Assembly: GCA_023261645.1 (NCBI GenBank)
Contig: JAHFOO010000007.1
Coordinates: forward strand, 22,330 to 58,577
Direction: 5' to 3'
DNA: 36,248 bases
Source of the DNA: Candidatus Moraniibacteriota bacterium
Lineage (GTDB): Bacteria; Patescibacteriota; Minisyncoccia; Moranbacterales; UBA1568
Part shown: positions 7,095-15,900 of the stretch, piece by piece
Position numbering within the stretch: position 1 is the stretch's first letter
Layout: each line of letters begins with the position of its first letter
The notes under the pieces: model-generated
What the model was told of the DNA's origin: nothing
What the model saw: the letters and a program-made list of their open reading frames with translations, nothing else
Database searches by the model: none
Position numbers and translations under genes: made by a program

Positions 7095-7123
7095 ATGGTA
7101 CAGCGAAACGGCTTGTTTGTCAA
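7095..7123 (-). promoter_or_regulatory. Promoter of rplJ-rplL
   Basis: On the minus strand TTGACA (7118-7123), a 17-bp spacer and TACCAT (7095-7100) form a good sigma70-type promoter (6/6 and 4/6). Confidence 0.75.
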
Positions 7124-7126
7124 CCA

Positions 7127-7144
7127 CGTCGTTCACGAACGACG
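7127..7144. repeat. Short perfect inverted repeat after rpsP
   Basis: CGTCGTTC and GAACGACG are separated by 2 bp, 9 bp past the rpsP stop and just upstream of the rplJ -35. There is no T tract, so it may be a weak terminator for rpsP or an RNA 3'-end hairpin. Confidence 0.5.
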
Positions 7145-7153
7145 ATGGTAAAT

Positions 7154-7618
7154 CTATGCCTTCGCTTCAGTTTCAACTACTTTTTCTTCTGCAACTACCG
7201 GTGTTGCTTCTACTACAGGAGCAGTTTCTACAGCAGGAGTTGCTTCAGGAACAATTTCTACAGGAGCTACTGGCGTCTCAACAACAGGAACTTCGGCAAC
7301 AACAGGAGTTTCAGTAACAGGAGCTTCTGCAGGAGCCACTTCTTTCACGACAGGTCGTGGCATTCTTTTAGCGATTTTCTTGGCTTGGATCACACCTTCA
7401 CGGACAAGAAGATTTGAGACAACCGGAGAAACCTGCGCGCCTTGGCCGATCCAATACAGAATTCTCTCCTTCTTCAGAATAGTCGTTTTCTTATGAGGAT
7501 CATAACTGCCGAGAATTTCGATATGACGCTTTCCAGGAGCTTTTGTATGTTCTTGAAGCACAATGCGAAAATGGGCCTGATTCCTCTTTCCTGTTCGATT
7601 GAAACGAATTGCTAACAT
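7154..7618 (-). CDS. rpsP: Ribosomal protein bS16 with long Pro/Val/Glu-rich C-terminal tail
   Basis: This protein is 154 aa from the ATG at 7618 (MLAIRFNRTGKRNQ); the ORF-track extension to 7666 runs through the promoter. Residues 1 to about 85 are a normal S16: RFNRTGKRNQAHFRIV, IEILGSYDPH, ERILYWIGQGAQ, VSNLLVREGVI. The remaining ~65 residues are an acidic, proline-rich tail built from PVVxE-like repeats (TPVVAEVPVVETPVAPVEI), so the protein is nearly twice the usual ~80-90 aa. S16 is a primary binder in 30S assembly; the tail is presumably disordered and solvent exposed. It is transcribed from its own promoter between smc and rpsP. Confidence 0.94.
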   Translation of the reverse strand: MLAIRFNRTGKRNQAHFRIVLQEHTKAPGKRHIEILGSYDPHKKTTILKKERILYWIGQGAQVSPVVSNLLVREGVIQAKKIAKRMPRPVVKEVAPAEAPVTETPVVAEVPVVETPVAPVEIVPEATPAVETAPVVEATPVVAEEKVVETEAKA

Positions 7619-7654
7619 AGGGGATAAATAAATCTTATATACAATACAAATATT

Positions 7655-7683
7655 ACTGTAACGCATTTTCCGAACGACGTCAA
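7655..7683 (-). promoter_or_regulatory. Promoter of rpsP
   Basis: On the minus strand TTGACG (7678-7683), a 17-bp spacer and TACAGT (7655-7660). The -10 context GTTACAGTAA is identical to that of the rpmF promoter. Confidence 0.65.
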
Positions 7684-7695
7684 CCCCGATAATTT

Positions 7696-10041
7696 CTACG
7701 CCTTGAGCTCCCCGCCTTCCTCTACGATTCGACTGGGCTTATCATCTTTGACAATGCGATCAAGTTCACCATCTGCCACCTGATCCAAACGGATGGAGAG
7801 GAGCTGAGAAACGCCATCATCACCCATCGTGACGCCATAGAGGAGTCCTGCTTGGGACATTGTCTCCCGGTTATGAGTGATTGCGACGAATTGCGTATGG
7901 ACAGATAGTTCACGAAGCATAGAACTGAAACGACGGGAGTTAGCTTCGTCCAGAGCCGCTTCTACTTCATCGAGGACCGCAAACGGTGGCGGGTTATGAG
8001 AAATGATGGCGAAAAGGAGTGCGAGTGATGTGAGTGATCTTTCTCCGCCGGAAAGCATCGATAAGTTCGTAATTTTCTTTCCTGGTGGACAGGCAAAAAT
8101 TTCTATTCCCATCTCTTCGTTCCCATCCTGTTCTTCTTCACTCGTTTCCTCCGGGAGAGCATCATCCCCACTCCGCCGACGTGTATGAATTTTCACGATT
8201 TCAATCTCAGCTTTTCCTCCACCAAAAATAATTTTAAAATAATCTTCAAACTTTTTCTTAATTTCTTTGAATGCATCATGAAATTCCTTATCAATTTTCT
8301 GTTCCATCTCCTTGGTCACGGTACGGAGTGATTCGGTGGCTTGTTTCAGATCCGTGGACTCGTGGGTCAAGAAGTCGAAGCGTTTTTCTGTCTCTTGATA
8401 CTCTTCCATTATGAGAGGATCAATCGTTCCGATATGTTCCACTTCCACTTTGAGTCGAGAAATCTCACGCTCGATTTTCTCACGCTCCAAGAGAGAACCA
8501 TCGTAATGGAGGTCTTCCACGCTCAGAGAGAGTTCCGCACGGACGAGATTGATCAAATCTTCTTCACGCACTTCCACGCGTGCCAATCGTACCTTCACTT
8601 CATTCAATTGATCTTTCAAATGAGTCAGTTTATATTCCTTTTCACGCCATTCCTTCTCCTTGAGGAAGAAGGTCTCTCTGCCGGCACGACTTGCTTCGCG
8701 CACAGAAACAAGCGACTGTTCGTTGCTTATGATAGATTGCTGTAAAGATTCCAATCGTTTATTGTATGTTTCCTTTTCTTGCAGGAAAGAGGTCAATTTG
8801 TCATCACTCACCTTTTTTTCCGCTTCGGGCATAGCTATTATTTTCTTCTCTTTCACGCTTCCCTCGCCGGATTTCTGATGCAAATCATAAAGCTCCTGTT
8901 GTATCACCTGAGCAAATTCACGAATATCCTGCAGATCTTCCAATTTTTCTACGTTCTGAATACGCTTTACAAGTTCTTCCTGATGCATGCGAATTCCTTC
9001 CACTGCCTTCTGCACGTAATTGAGATCGACAGGGATTATACGAATCACTTCTTCAACTTTCTGCTTTTCTTTCTCAATCTCAATTTTTCCATCGATAATG
9101 CTACGGTCACGAAGAAGTATATTGGATTCGTCACGCAAAACATTCAAGGTGCCACCGAGTTCTTCTTCCTTGGTTTGATCTCCCATCAATTTCGATACTT
9201 CAGCAACTTCACTGGCAAGCGTATTGGTTTCCACTTCCAAATCGAATACTTGCTTCTGAACGCCATCACGTTCTCCCGCAAGCGTTCCTCGTTCCTCTTG
9301 AAAATTATTCCAAAGAAAACTGTAAAGCGAAAACTGCTTGGTGCGTAGTTTTTCCGCTATGTCTTTCCCTTGCGAGGCTTTCTCAGCTTGACGACGAAGG
9401 TTTTTCAAATGTGGTTCAATTTCCAGAAGGAGACTGTCCACTCGTACCAGATTCTCACGCGTACTTTCCAGCTTCCGGAGTGCCCGCTCTTTTTCGATCT
9501 GATACTGTTTCACTCCGGCAGCATCTTCGAAAATAGAACGCCGTTCGACAGGAGTCGCATTCAAGACAGCATCAGACATTCCTTGCGTGATAACGCAATA
9601 GCTGTCCTTACCGATACCTGCTTTTGCAAGAAGATCTACGATATCAAGCAGGCGCACACGAGCACCATTAATCAGATATTCACTCTCCCCGCTTCGATAA
9701 ATTTTTCGTGTGATCGATACTTCGGCGAATTCGATCGGAATTCTCTTGTCAGAATTATCAAAATAAAGCGTCACCGAAGCTGTGCCGAGACGAGATTTTT
9801 TGTCTGTACCTGCGAAAATGACATCTTCGGACTTTTTCCCACGCAAGTTTTTGAGCGACTGTTCTCCGATAGCAAAGCGAATAGCGTCAGCCACATTGGA
9901 CTTACCGGAACCGTTTGGTCCGACGATAGCAGTGATACCACACTTACTCTTTCCGGAAATATCACAATCAGGCAAAAAATCCAATGCCGTCTTATTGGCA
10001 AAGGATTTAAATCCGCTCATTTCAAGTTTCTTGAGATACAT
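7696..10041 (-). CDS. smc: Short SMC-family chromosome segregation ATPase without recognisable hinge
   Basis: This protein is 781 aa from the ATG at 10041 (MYLKKLEMSGFKSFANK); typical bacterial SMC is about 1,150-1,200 aa. Both ATPase half-heads are intact: Walker A GPNGSGKSNVADAIRFAIGEQ and the Q-loop region YCVITQGMSDAVL near the N terminus, the signature LSGGERSLTSLALLFAI and Walker B PPPFAVLDEVEAALDEAN near the C terminus. Between them are only two coiled-coil arms of about 150-200 residues. At the turn, around KKIIAMPEAEKKVSDDK, there is no domain of hinge size (about 150 aa) nor a CxxC zinc hook. It is placed next to rnc, as in many bacteria. The protein should load DNA with much shorter arms; how it dimerises is unclear. 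Confidence 0.88.
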   Translation of the reverse strand: MYLKKLEMSGFKSFANKTALDFLPDCDISGKSKCGITAIVGPNGSGKSNVADAIRFAIGEQSLKNLRGKKSEDVIFAGTDKKSRLGTASVTLYFDNSDKRIPIEFAEVSITRKIYRSGESEYLINGARVRLLDIVDLLAKAGIGKDSYCVITQGMSDAVLNATPVERRSIFEDAAGVKQYQIEKERALRKLESTRENLVRVDSLLLEIEPHLKNLRRQAEKASQGKDIAEKLRTKQFSLYSFLWNNFQEERGTLAGERDGVQKQVFDLEVETNTLASEVAEVSKLMGDQTKEEELGGTLNVLRDESNILLRDRSIIDGKIEIEKEKQKVEEVIRIIPVDLNYVQKAVEGIRMHQEELVKRIQNVEKLEDLQDIREFAQVIQQELYDLHQKSGEGSVKEKKIIAMPEAEKKVSDDKLTSFLQEKETYNKRLESLQQSIISNEQSLVSVREASRAGRETFFLKEKEWREKEYKLTHLKDQLNEVKVRLARVEVREEDLINLVRAELSLSVEDLHYDGSLLEREKIEREISRLKVEVEHIGTIDPLIMEEYQETEKRFDFLTHESTDLKQATESLRTVTKEMEQKIDKEFHDAFKEIKKKFEDYFKIIFGGGKAEIEIVKIHTRRRSGDDALPEETSEEEQDGNEEMGIEIFACPPGKKITNLSMLSGGERSLTSLALLFAIISHNPPPFAVLDEVEAALDEANSRRFSSMLRELSVHTQFVAITHNRETMSQAGLLYGVTMGDDGVSQLLSIRLDQVADGELDRIVKDDKPSRIVEEGGELKA

Positions 10042-10212
10042 AGTTCTGTCAACAAAAAACAATCAACAACAAACAAAAAACCAGGTGTACAAAAGTTCTT
10101 TCCGTTGTTTATTGACCGATAGCTGTTATTTGATTCCAGTATACCCTATTTCGAGCGAAAAGAAAAAACGTACCAATGTACGTTTCTTTTTCGATACATT
10201 TATATGATATGA
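10042..10212. other. Intergenic region between rnc and smc with repeat words
   Basis: It holds the rnc terminator, a possible minus-strand -10 for smc (TATACT at about 10138-10143, weak -35), and the simple-sequence run CAACAAAAAACAATCAACA at about 10050-10085, resembling stretches found inside ligA and dnaX. Confidence 0.45.
10164..10190 (-). terminator. Intrinsic terminator after rnc
   Basis: The stem AAACGTAC/GTACGTTT with a 4-nt loop is flanked by T-rich tails on both strands (minus: GTACGTTTTTTCTTTTC). It ends the rpmF-nusB-rnc unit 23 bp past the rnc stop and separates it from smc. Confidence 0.8.
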
Positions 10213-10911
10213 CTATTCCCATCCTTTTGTTATCAGGCCAAGGCGTGCCGCTTCCCGCTGAGCATCCTGTTTGGATATGCCTTCACCTTCTGCAACCAAT
10301 TCATCGCCGAGAAATGCTCCTGCAATGAAATGACGATCATGATCCGGTCCCCATTCTTTCAAAACACGATAACTCGGTGTCACACCGTTTTTTTCTTGGG
10401 CTAATTCCTGAAAACGGCTCTTGGGATCGGTATAAAGTCCTTGTGCAAGCACTTCATCAAGATGCGTCATAACATATTTCTCGATAAATCTCTGTGCTGC
10501 ATCATAGCCCTGATCGATATAGAGCGCCCCGATGACAGATTCCATCGCATTCGCTACCAGATAACTCCGAGCACGTCCCGTATCTTTGGTTTCGCCACGA
10601 CTCATAAGAAGGAAATCCTGTAGTCCGAGTGCGTGACCGATCTTTCCCAACATATCACCATTCACCAGTGCTGCGCGAAAACTCGTCAATTCGCCTTCCG
10701 GATTCTTGAAATTATCAAAAAGATATCTGGTTACCGCGAGTTCGAGCACTGCATCACCCAAGAATTCAAGGCGTTCATTATGGGGATGCTTGTATCCTTT
10801 GTGTTCATTAAGATATGAACGATGTGTCAAAGCTTCCTGAAACAAATCAGGGTTCTGTATATCGATGACAAGTTTCTTCTTCAATTGTTCGAGGTCTATC
10901 TTGGTTTCCAT
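10213..10911 (-). CDS. rnc: Ribonuclease III
   Basis: This 232-aa dsRNA endonuclease matures rRNA and degrades structured RNA. The signature NERLEFLGDAVLELAV carries the catalytic acidic residues, with a second set in NAMESVIGALYIDQGYDAA. The C-terminal dsRNA-binding domain begins near DPKSRFQELAQEKNG and ends with KQDAQREAARLGL. Length is standard. It is the third gene of the rpmF-nusB-rnc run, 46 bp after nusB. The ATG at 10911 is the family start. Confidence 0.96.
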   Translation of the reverse strand: METKIDLEQLKKKLVIDIQNPDLFQEALTHRSYLNEHKGYKHPHNERLEFLGDAVLELAVTRYLFDNFKNPEGELTSFRAALVNGDMLGKIGHALGLQDFLLMSRGETKDTGRARSYLVANAMESVIGALYIDQGYDAAQRFIEKYVMTHLDEVLAQGLYTDPKSRFQELAQEKNGVTPSYRVLKEWGPDHDRHFIAGAFLGDELVAEGEGISKQDAQREAARLGLITKGWE

Positions 10912-10957
10912 AACGGTGTAGAGTATTATTCTCAGAAGAAAAACGTCTTCCGACGTT

Positions 10958-11488
10958 TCATCGACCTACCTTTTCTGCGACGACTTTACTTTTCTTCTTC
11001 ACTTCTTTTTTCTTTTCTGCCTCAGCAAGATTCTGTTTGTGATTCTCCGAAATATCGTCTTTCATCGGTTCTCCCATCTCACGATAAATCGTCCCGAGCA
11101 CTCCATTGACGAATCGCGCGCTGGCATCGCTTCCGAATGTCTTGGCGAGTTCGATAGCCTCGTTGATTGCCACTTTCGGAGGAACTTCGTTATAATTCCC
11201 GAACATCAGTTCATAGATCCCAAGACGCAGGATATTCCTGTCTATGATCGTTACCTGCTCGATCGGCCACTCAGGGGCGCATTTCTCGATCAATTTATCG
11301 ATAGTCGACTGCTCTTGAAGCGTGCCCTCCATCAAATGCTCCGCAAATATCGAGTCTTCCAATCCCGGTGCGAATTCGGCGATATTGCGTTTCAAAACAT
11401 CCCGTGATTTTTCATTATTCTTACCTTGAAAATCCCACTCGAAGAGGGATTGCATCGCGACTGATCTTTGAAGGTGCCGGTTTGCCAT
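10958..11488 (-). CDS. nusB: Transcription antitermination factor NusB
   Basis: This 176-aa all-helical protein works with NusE (S10) at boxA for rRNA antitermination. The N-terminal [17 protein letters not shown] and the C-terminal [33 protein letters not shown] and [15 protein letters not shown] blocks are characteristic. It is longer than the usual ~140 aa because of a lysine-rich C-terminal tail ([12 protein letters not shown]). It lies 65 bp downstream of rpmF and 46 bp upstream of rnc, probably in one transcript. Confidence 0.93.
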   Translation of the reverse strand: MANRHLQRSVAMQSLFEWDFQGKNNEKSRDVLKRNIAEFAPGLEDSIFAEHLMEGTLQEQSTIDKLIEKCAPEWPIEQVTIIDRNILRLGIYELMFGNYNEVPPKVAINEAIELAKTFGSDASARFVNGVLGTIYREMGEPMKDDISENHKQNLAEAEKKKEVKKKSKVVAEKVGR

Positions 11489-11553
11489 TTTTATGAGAAA
11501 AACTGAAGAAAATTTCCTTTATCTCCGGTAAAAAATCGAGATAAAAAATTTCC

Positions 11554-11766
11554 TTAAGCAGCTTGTTTTGTTTTTTCAGATTTGAGCTTCGGAGTAGTAT
11601 CAATCATTTCTTTCCCTTTGTAAGTACCACAAGTCGGACAGACACGGTGAGAAAGTACACGAGCCTTGCATTTTGGACATTCTTGAGTATTGATCAATTC
11701 GACATCATATTGCTTGCGAGCGCGGTCACGTCGATGGTGGGTATGTCTCTGTTTTGGATTTGCCAT
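11554..11766 (-). CDS. rpmF: Ribosomal protein bL32
   Basis: This 70-aa protein starts MANPKQRHTHHRRDRARK, a strong L32 hallmark. It carries the zinc ribbon CPKC...CPTCG with all four cysteines, so it is the zinc-binding form. It is first in the rpmF-nusB-rnc unit and has its own promoter. Confidence 0.96.
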   Translation of the reverse strand: MANPKQRHTHHRRDRARKQYDVELINTQECPKCKARVLSHRVCPTCGTYKGKEMIDTTPKLKSEKTKQAA

Positions 11767-11792
11767 ATCAGTAGAAAATTATTAACATCCTT

Positions 11793-11821
11793 ACTGTAAC
11801 ATCCCTTTTTACTTTTGGCAA
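11793..11821 (-). promoter_or_regulatory. Promoter of rpmF-nusB-rnc
   Basis: On the minus strand TTGCCA (11816-11821), a 17-bp spacer and TACAGT (11793-11798), again within GTTACAGTAA as at rpsP. Confidence 0.65.
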
Positions 11822-11830
11822 GACACCCAA

Positions 11831-11957
11831 AAAATTTCTAATTACCAATTTCTAATTTCTAAACCCTGTCTGCCGAGCGGGCAGGAATTTCCAATGAATC
11901 AATTTCGAAATTGTAAAATTGAAGAATTGTGTTATTGTTTGAAAATTGAAAATTACG
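11831..11957. repeat. AT-rich dispersed repeat words with a small GC-rich hairpin
   Basis: Iterated words such as AATTACCAATTTCTAATTTC surround a GC-rich inverted repeat CTGCC-GAGCG-GGCAG. The same TAGAAATTGGAAATT-type words are found inside ligA (28652-28717). No gene is visible here. Confidence 0.55.
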
Positions 11958-11958
11958 C

Positions 11959-12675
11959 CTACCTTTTCTTCGGCCTTAAAACGTTCGCGAAACGTTTGTT
12001 CACATTTTCCGGAAGCGAGAGAAGCACTGGTCGGAAGGACATCCGGTGGATCTTACACGGACCCAAATGACGAAGCGCATCCATATGGACTTTCGTGCCA
12101 TATCCTTTGTGCTGTGCGAATCCATATCCGGGGTATTCCGTGTCATATGCTTCAATCATCCGATCACGAGTCACTTTCGCGATGATAGATGCGGCCGCGA
12201 TCGATTTCACGGTGCCATCCCCTCCGACGACTGCTTCCTGCAGATATGAAAAATTTGGTATCTCCTGATTTCCATCGACGAGGAGATAGCTCCTCTCTTT
12301 TGCTTCACGAGGAAGATTGTTCATCAATTGTGATACGGCACTTTTCATCGCCAGAAACGTCGCCTGTAGAATATTCACCCGATCGATCGTTTCGGCACTT
12401 ACAATACCGACGCCGACATAAAAATGTTCATGAATGAAATCAAACATTTCTTCCCGTTTCTTTGGAGAGAGTTTCTTGGAATCACGAATAGCTGAAAATT
12501 CCTTCTTCAATTCCGTTGATATTTGAAAATGTGGATCTTTGTAACACACTGCTCCGGCCACGACCGGCCCAGCAAGAGGTCCTCGTCCAGCCTCATCAAT
12601 CCCAATGATAAAAAGAGAGGCTGGTTTCTTCTCTCCTACAAGGTTCAACTCTTTCTCAAATGTCGTTTCTTGCAT
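11959..12675 (-). CDS. rnhB: Ribonuclease HII
   Basis: This 238-aa enzyme cleaves RNA in RNA-DNA hybrids and at single ribonucleotides. Motif I FIIGIDEAGRGPLAGPVVAGAV has the catalytic Asp-Glu pair; later motifs are RDSKKLSPKKRE, YLLVDGN and IAAASIIAKVTRDR, and the AQHKGYGTKVHMDALRHLGP block closes the fold. Length is normal with a short N-terminal extension. It is divergent from dnaE with overlapping promoter regions. The stop lies just past the AT-rich repeat. Confidence 0.95.
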   Translation of the reverse strand: MQETTFEKELNLVGEKKPASLFIIGIDEAGRGPLAGPVVAGAVCYKDPHFQISTELKKEFSAIRDSKKLSPKKREEMFDFIHEHFYVGVGIVSAETIDRVNILQATFLAMKSAVSQLMNNLPREAKERSYLLVDGNQEIPNFSYLQEAVVGGDGTVKSIAAASIIAKVTRDRMIEAYDTEYPGYGFAQHKGYGTKVHMDALRHLGPCKIHRMSFRPVLLSLPENVNKRFANVLRPKKR

Positions 12676-12684
12676 ATGTTCACC

Positions 12685-12690
12685 ATTATA
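12685..12690 (-). promoter_or_regulatory. -10 element of rnhB promoter
   Basis: A perfect minus-strand TATAAT lies 9 bp from the rnhB ATG, so the mRNA would start at or within a few bases of the start codon (nearly leaderless). The -35 is poor. Confidence 0.45.
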
Positions 12691-12706
12691 CCTTATTCCG
12701 AAAAAA

Positions 12707-12715
12707 TGCTATACT
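12707..12715 (+). promoter_or_regulatory. Extended -10 promoter of dnaE
   Basis: TGCTATACT is identical to the element before the ATL gene. It lies about 200 bp upstream of the dnaE ATG, giving a long leader. Confidence 0.5.
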
Positions 12716-12918
12716 CTCCATACGGTAAATTTCTCTGCAAAACCCATGGAGTCACTCCGGGCTATGAGGGAACCCAAAGCAATGTCAAAACTCAAATGCA
12801 AAATTTCAAATTCCGCTTCGTCATTTTCGGCGCGGTTTTTTATTTTGAATTCTGAACATTCGAATTTGATTTGATATTACCGTATTCATTAGATATTAGA
12901 AATTAGGTATTAGATATT
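12716..12918 (+). other. dnaE leader with repeat words
   Basis: No gene is seen. It contains a small hairpin GGAG-TCA-CTCC, words like CAAAACTCAAATGCAAAATT, a GCGG followed by TTTTTTATTTT (CCGC/GCGG stem, possible weak attenuator at about 12815-12842), and the near-tandem TTAGATATTAGAAATTAGG just before the ATG. No Shine-Dalgarno precedes dnaE. Confidence 0.45.
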
Positions 12919-15900
12919 ATGAGTTTTACCCATCTCCACGTCCACTCGCACTATAGTCTCCTCACTGCTCTCCCGAAGCTTGAGGAGCTCTTGGCACAAG
13001 CCAAAGAATTCGGTATGACATCGCTCGCGCTCACCGATACTTCCGCTCTCTACGGTGCCGTAGAATTCTCCCTGAAAGCCAAAGACCTCGGCATCAAACC
13101 GATTTTCGGTGCAGAGATATTCGTCTGTGAAAATTTAAACAGTAAGAACAATACTGCTGAAGACCGTCGACGTCATCAGATCGTACTTCTGGTCAAAAAT
13201 GAAATCGGTTACAAGAATCTGATGAAAATCATTTCTATCGCTCAACTCGATGGATTTTATTACAAGGCTCGTGCCGACAAAAAACTTCTCGAACAATATC
13301 ATGAAGGACTCATCGCCTTGTCCGGATCACTTCAGGGCGAAGTGCCATCAGAAATCATTTACGGGAATTATGAACGTGCAAAAATCGCCGCACTCAAGTA
13401 TCAAGATATTTTCGGTGTCGGAAATTTCTATCTTGAACTTGGACCGAACTTCGAATATGAGAATCAAATGGTTGCCAATCAAGGGCTTATCCAAATCAGT
13501 CGTGAAACAGGTATTCCAATAGTCGCTACTTCCGATGTGCATTATGTGAAGAAAGAGCACGCGGAAATACAGGATATTCTTCTTTGCATCCGCGACAACA
13601 AAAAAGTCACCGACAAAGAACGCTTCAGTATGATGGCGCTCGATCTTTCTATGCGCTCGGAAGAAGAGATGACCAAGATCTTTACAGATTTCCCCGAAGC
13701 CATAGAAAATACACAGAAAATCGCCGATGCCTGCAATTTCAAGATTCACTTCGGCGAGAATCACCTCCCGGAGTTTCCTCTGCCCGAGGGAAAGACTGCT
13801 GATAATTTCTTGCGTGAACTCTGCGAAAAAGGACTCATCAAACGTTATGGGGAAAGAGTGATTTCAGAGGTAGAGCGTACACGTATGGATTATGAACTTG
13901 GTGTGATCGAAAAAACCGGATTTGCATCATATTTCCTCATCGTACAGGATTTCGTCAACTGGGCGAAGGAAAATGGTGTCGTTGTCGGTCCTGGACGTGG
14001 TTCTGCTGCCGGAAGCTTCGTCGCCTATCTCACTGGTATTACTGATCTTGACCCGATTGAATATGGTCTTCTCTTCGAGCGGTTCCTGAATCCGGAGCGT
14101 ATTTCTATGCCGGATATCGATATGGACTTCGCTGACAATCGCCGTGATGATGTACTCAATTATGTACGAGAAAAATATGGAAACGATCACGTCGCACAGA
14201 TCATCACTTTCGGAACAATGGCTGCACGTGCCGCTATCCGCGACGTCGGTCGCGCTCTCGGATTTCCTTATGACATCTGCGACAAGACTTCAAAGATGAT
14301 TCCGATGTTCACTTCCATCACCAAGGCACTCGCGGAAGTGCCGGAATTCAAAAAATGGTACGCAGAAAATACCGATGCGAAAAGACTCATCGATGCTGCG
14401 ATGAAAGTCGAGGGTCTTGTACGACATGCATCGATGCATGCGTGCGGTGTCGTGATTACCAAAGATCCTGTCACCGAATATACTCCCCTCCAGCGCGTCT
14501 CCGGTACGCGTGTCGGCGTCGTGACACAATATGCCAATTCGACCAAATGTGCTGCCGTAGAAAAAATCGGCTTACTCAAAATGGATTTCTTGGGACTCAA
14601 AAACCTGACCATCATACAGAATACGCTACGAATCATCCGGAAGGTAAAAAATATCGAAATCGATATAGAAAAAATTCCGACCGATGACGCTCTCACGTTC
14701 AAGCTCTTGCAAGAAGCGCATACGACAGGCGTATTCCAATTGGAAAGTTCCGGTATGAAGCGCTACCTCAAACAATTGAAACCGACCGTCTTCGAAGATA
14801 TCATCGCGATGGTCGCTCTCTATCGCCCAGGTCCGATGGAATATATCCCTGATTTCATCGGTGGCAAACACGGGACGAAAAAAATAGAATACCTCCATCC
14901 GTCACTGGAACCGATTCTTCAAAACACTTACGGTGTCGCCGTCTATCAAGAACAGCTGATGCAAATCGCCCGTGATCTCGCCGGTTTCAGTTATGGAGAA
15001 GCGGATGTTCTCCGTAAGGCTGTCGGGAAAAAAATCAAAGAGCTCGTCGTCGAACAGCGAGAAAAATTCATCGATGGTTGTATCAAAAATGGAGTAAGAA
15101 AAAATGTCGCGGAGAAAGTTTTCTCATTCATCGAACCATTTGCAGGGTACGGATTCAATCGTTCGCACGCAGCCTGCTATGCTATGATCGGTTATCAGAC
15201 AGCCTATCTCAAGGCTCACTACCCGGCCGAATTCATGGCCGCACTCCTCACGTCGGATCAAGGCAACATCGACCGTATCGCCATCGAAGTCCGAGAAGCG
15301 AAAGAAATAGGCATTCAAGTCCTTCCTCCCCATATCAATGAAAGTTTCGGCGAATTTGCAGTCATTATCGGCGATGATAAAATCGAGCGTGTCCGGTTCG
15401 GATTGAATGCCATAAAAAACGTCGGAACTGTCGTTGCTGAAGAGATTGTTCTGGAACGAAAACACAATGGAAAATACAGCTCTCTCGAAAATTTCGTTGA
15501 ACGCGTCAAAACCAAAGACCTCAACAAGAAGTCTATCGAAGCACTCATCAAGGTGAGCGCCCTCGACGGCTTTGGAGAACGCAATCAGCTCTTGGAAAGT
15601 ATCGATGCCATCTTGCAATATGGTAAGAATCTCAAGACGATTGCTGACACGCACGCCAGCAGTCTCTTCGGCGATATGGTGATGACGACGAGCAGTATCC
15701 GATTATCCCCTGCTCTTGTCGCGACGAAAAAAATGACACTCGGATGGGAGAAAGAACTCCTCGGCCTCTATGTCAGCGATCATCCTGTCAATGAATATCA
15801 GGCGTATTTCGATAGAACAACGACGCCGATTCGTGATCTCGATAAAAAACCGGACGAGGCTCGTGTCCGTATCGGTGGAGTCATCACCGATATCAGAAAA

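Noticed and set aside
10047-10052. TTGACA upstream of smc as a -35 element
   Set aside because: It is only 6 bp from the start codon, so no -10 can follow.
13348-15654. Antisense ORFs over dnaE (138-176 aa)
   Set aside because: Mirror codon bias of dnaE; no motifs or start signals.
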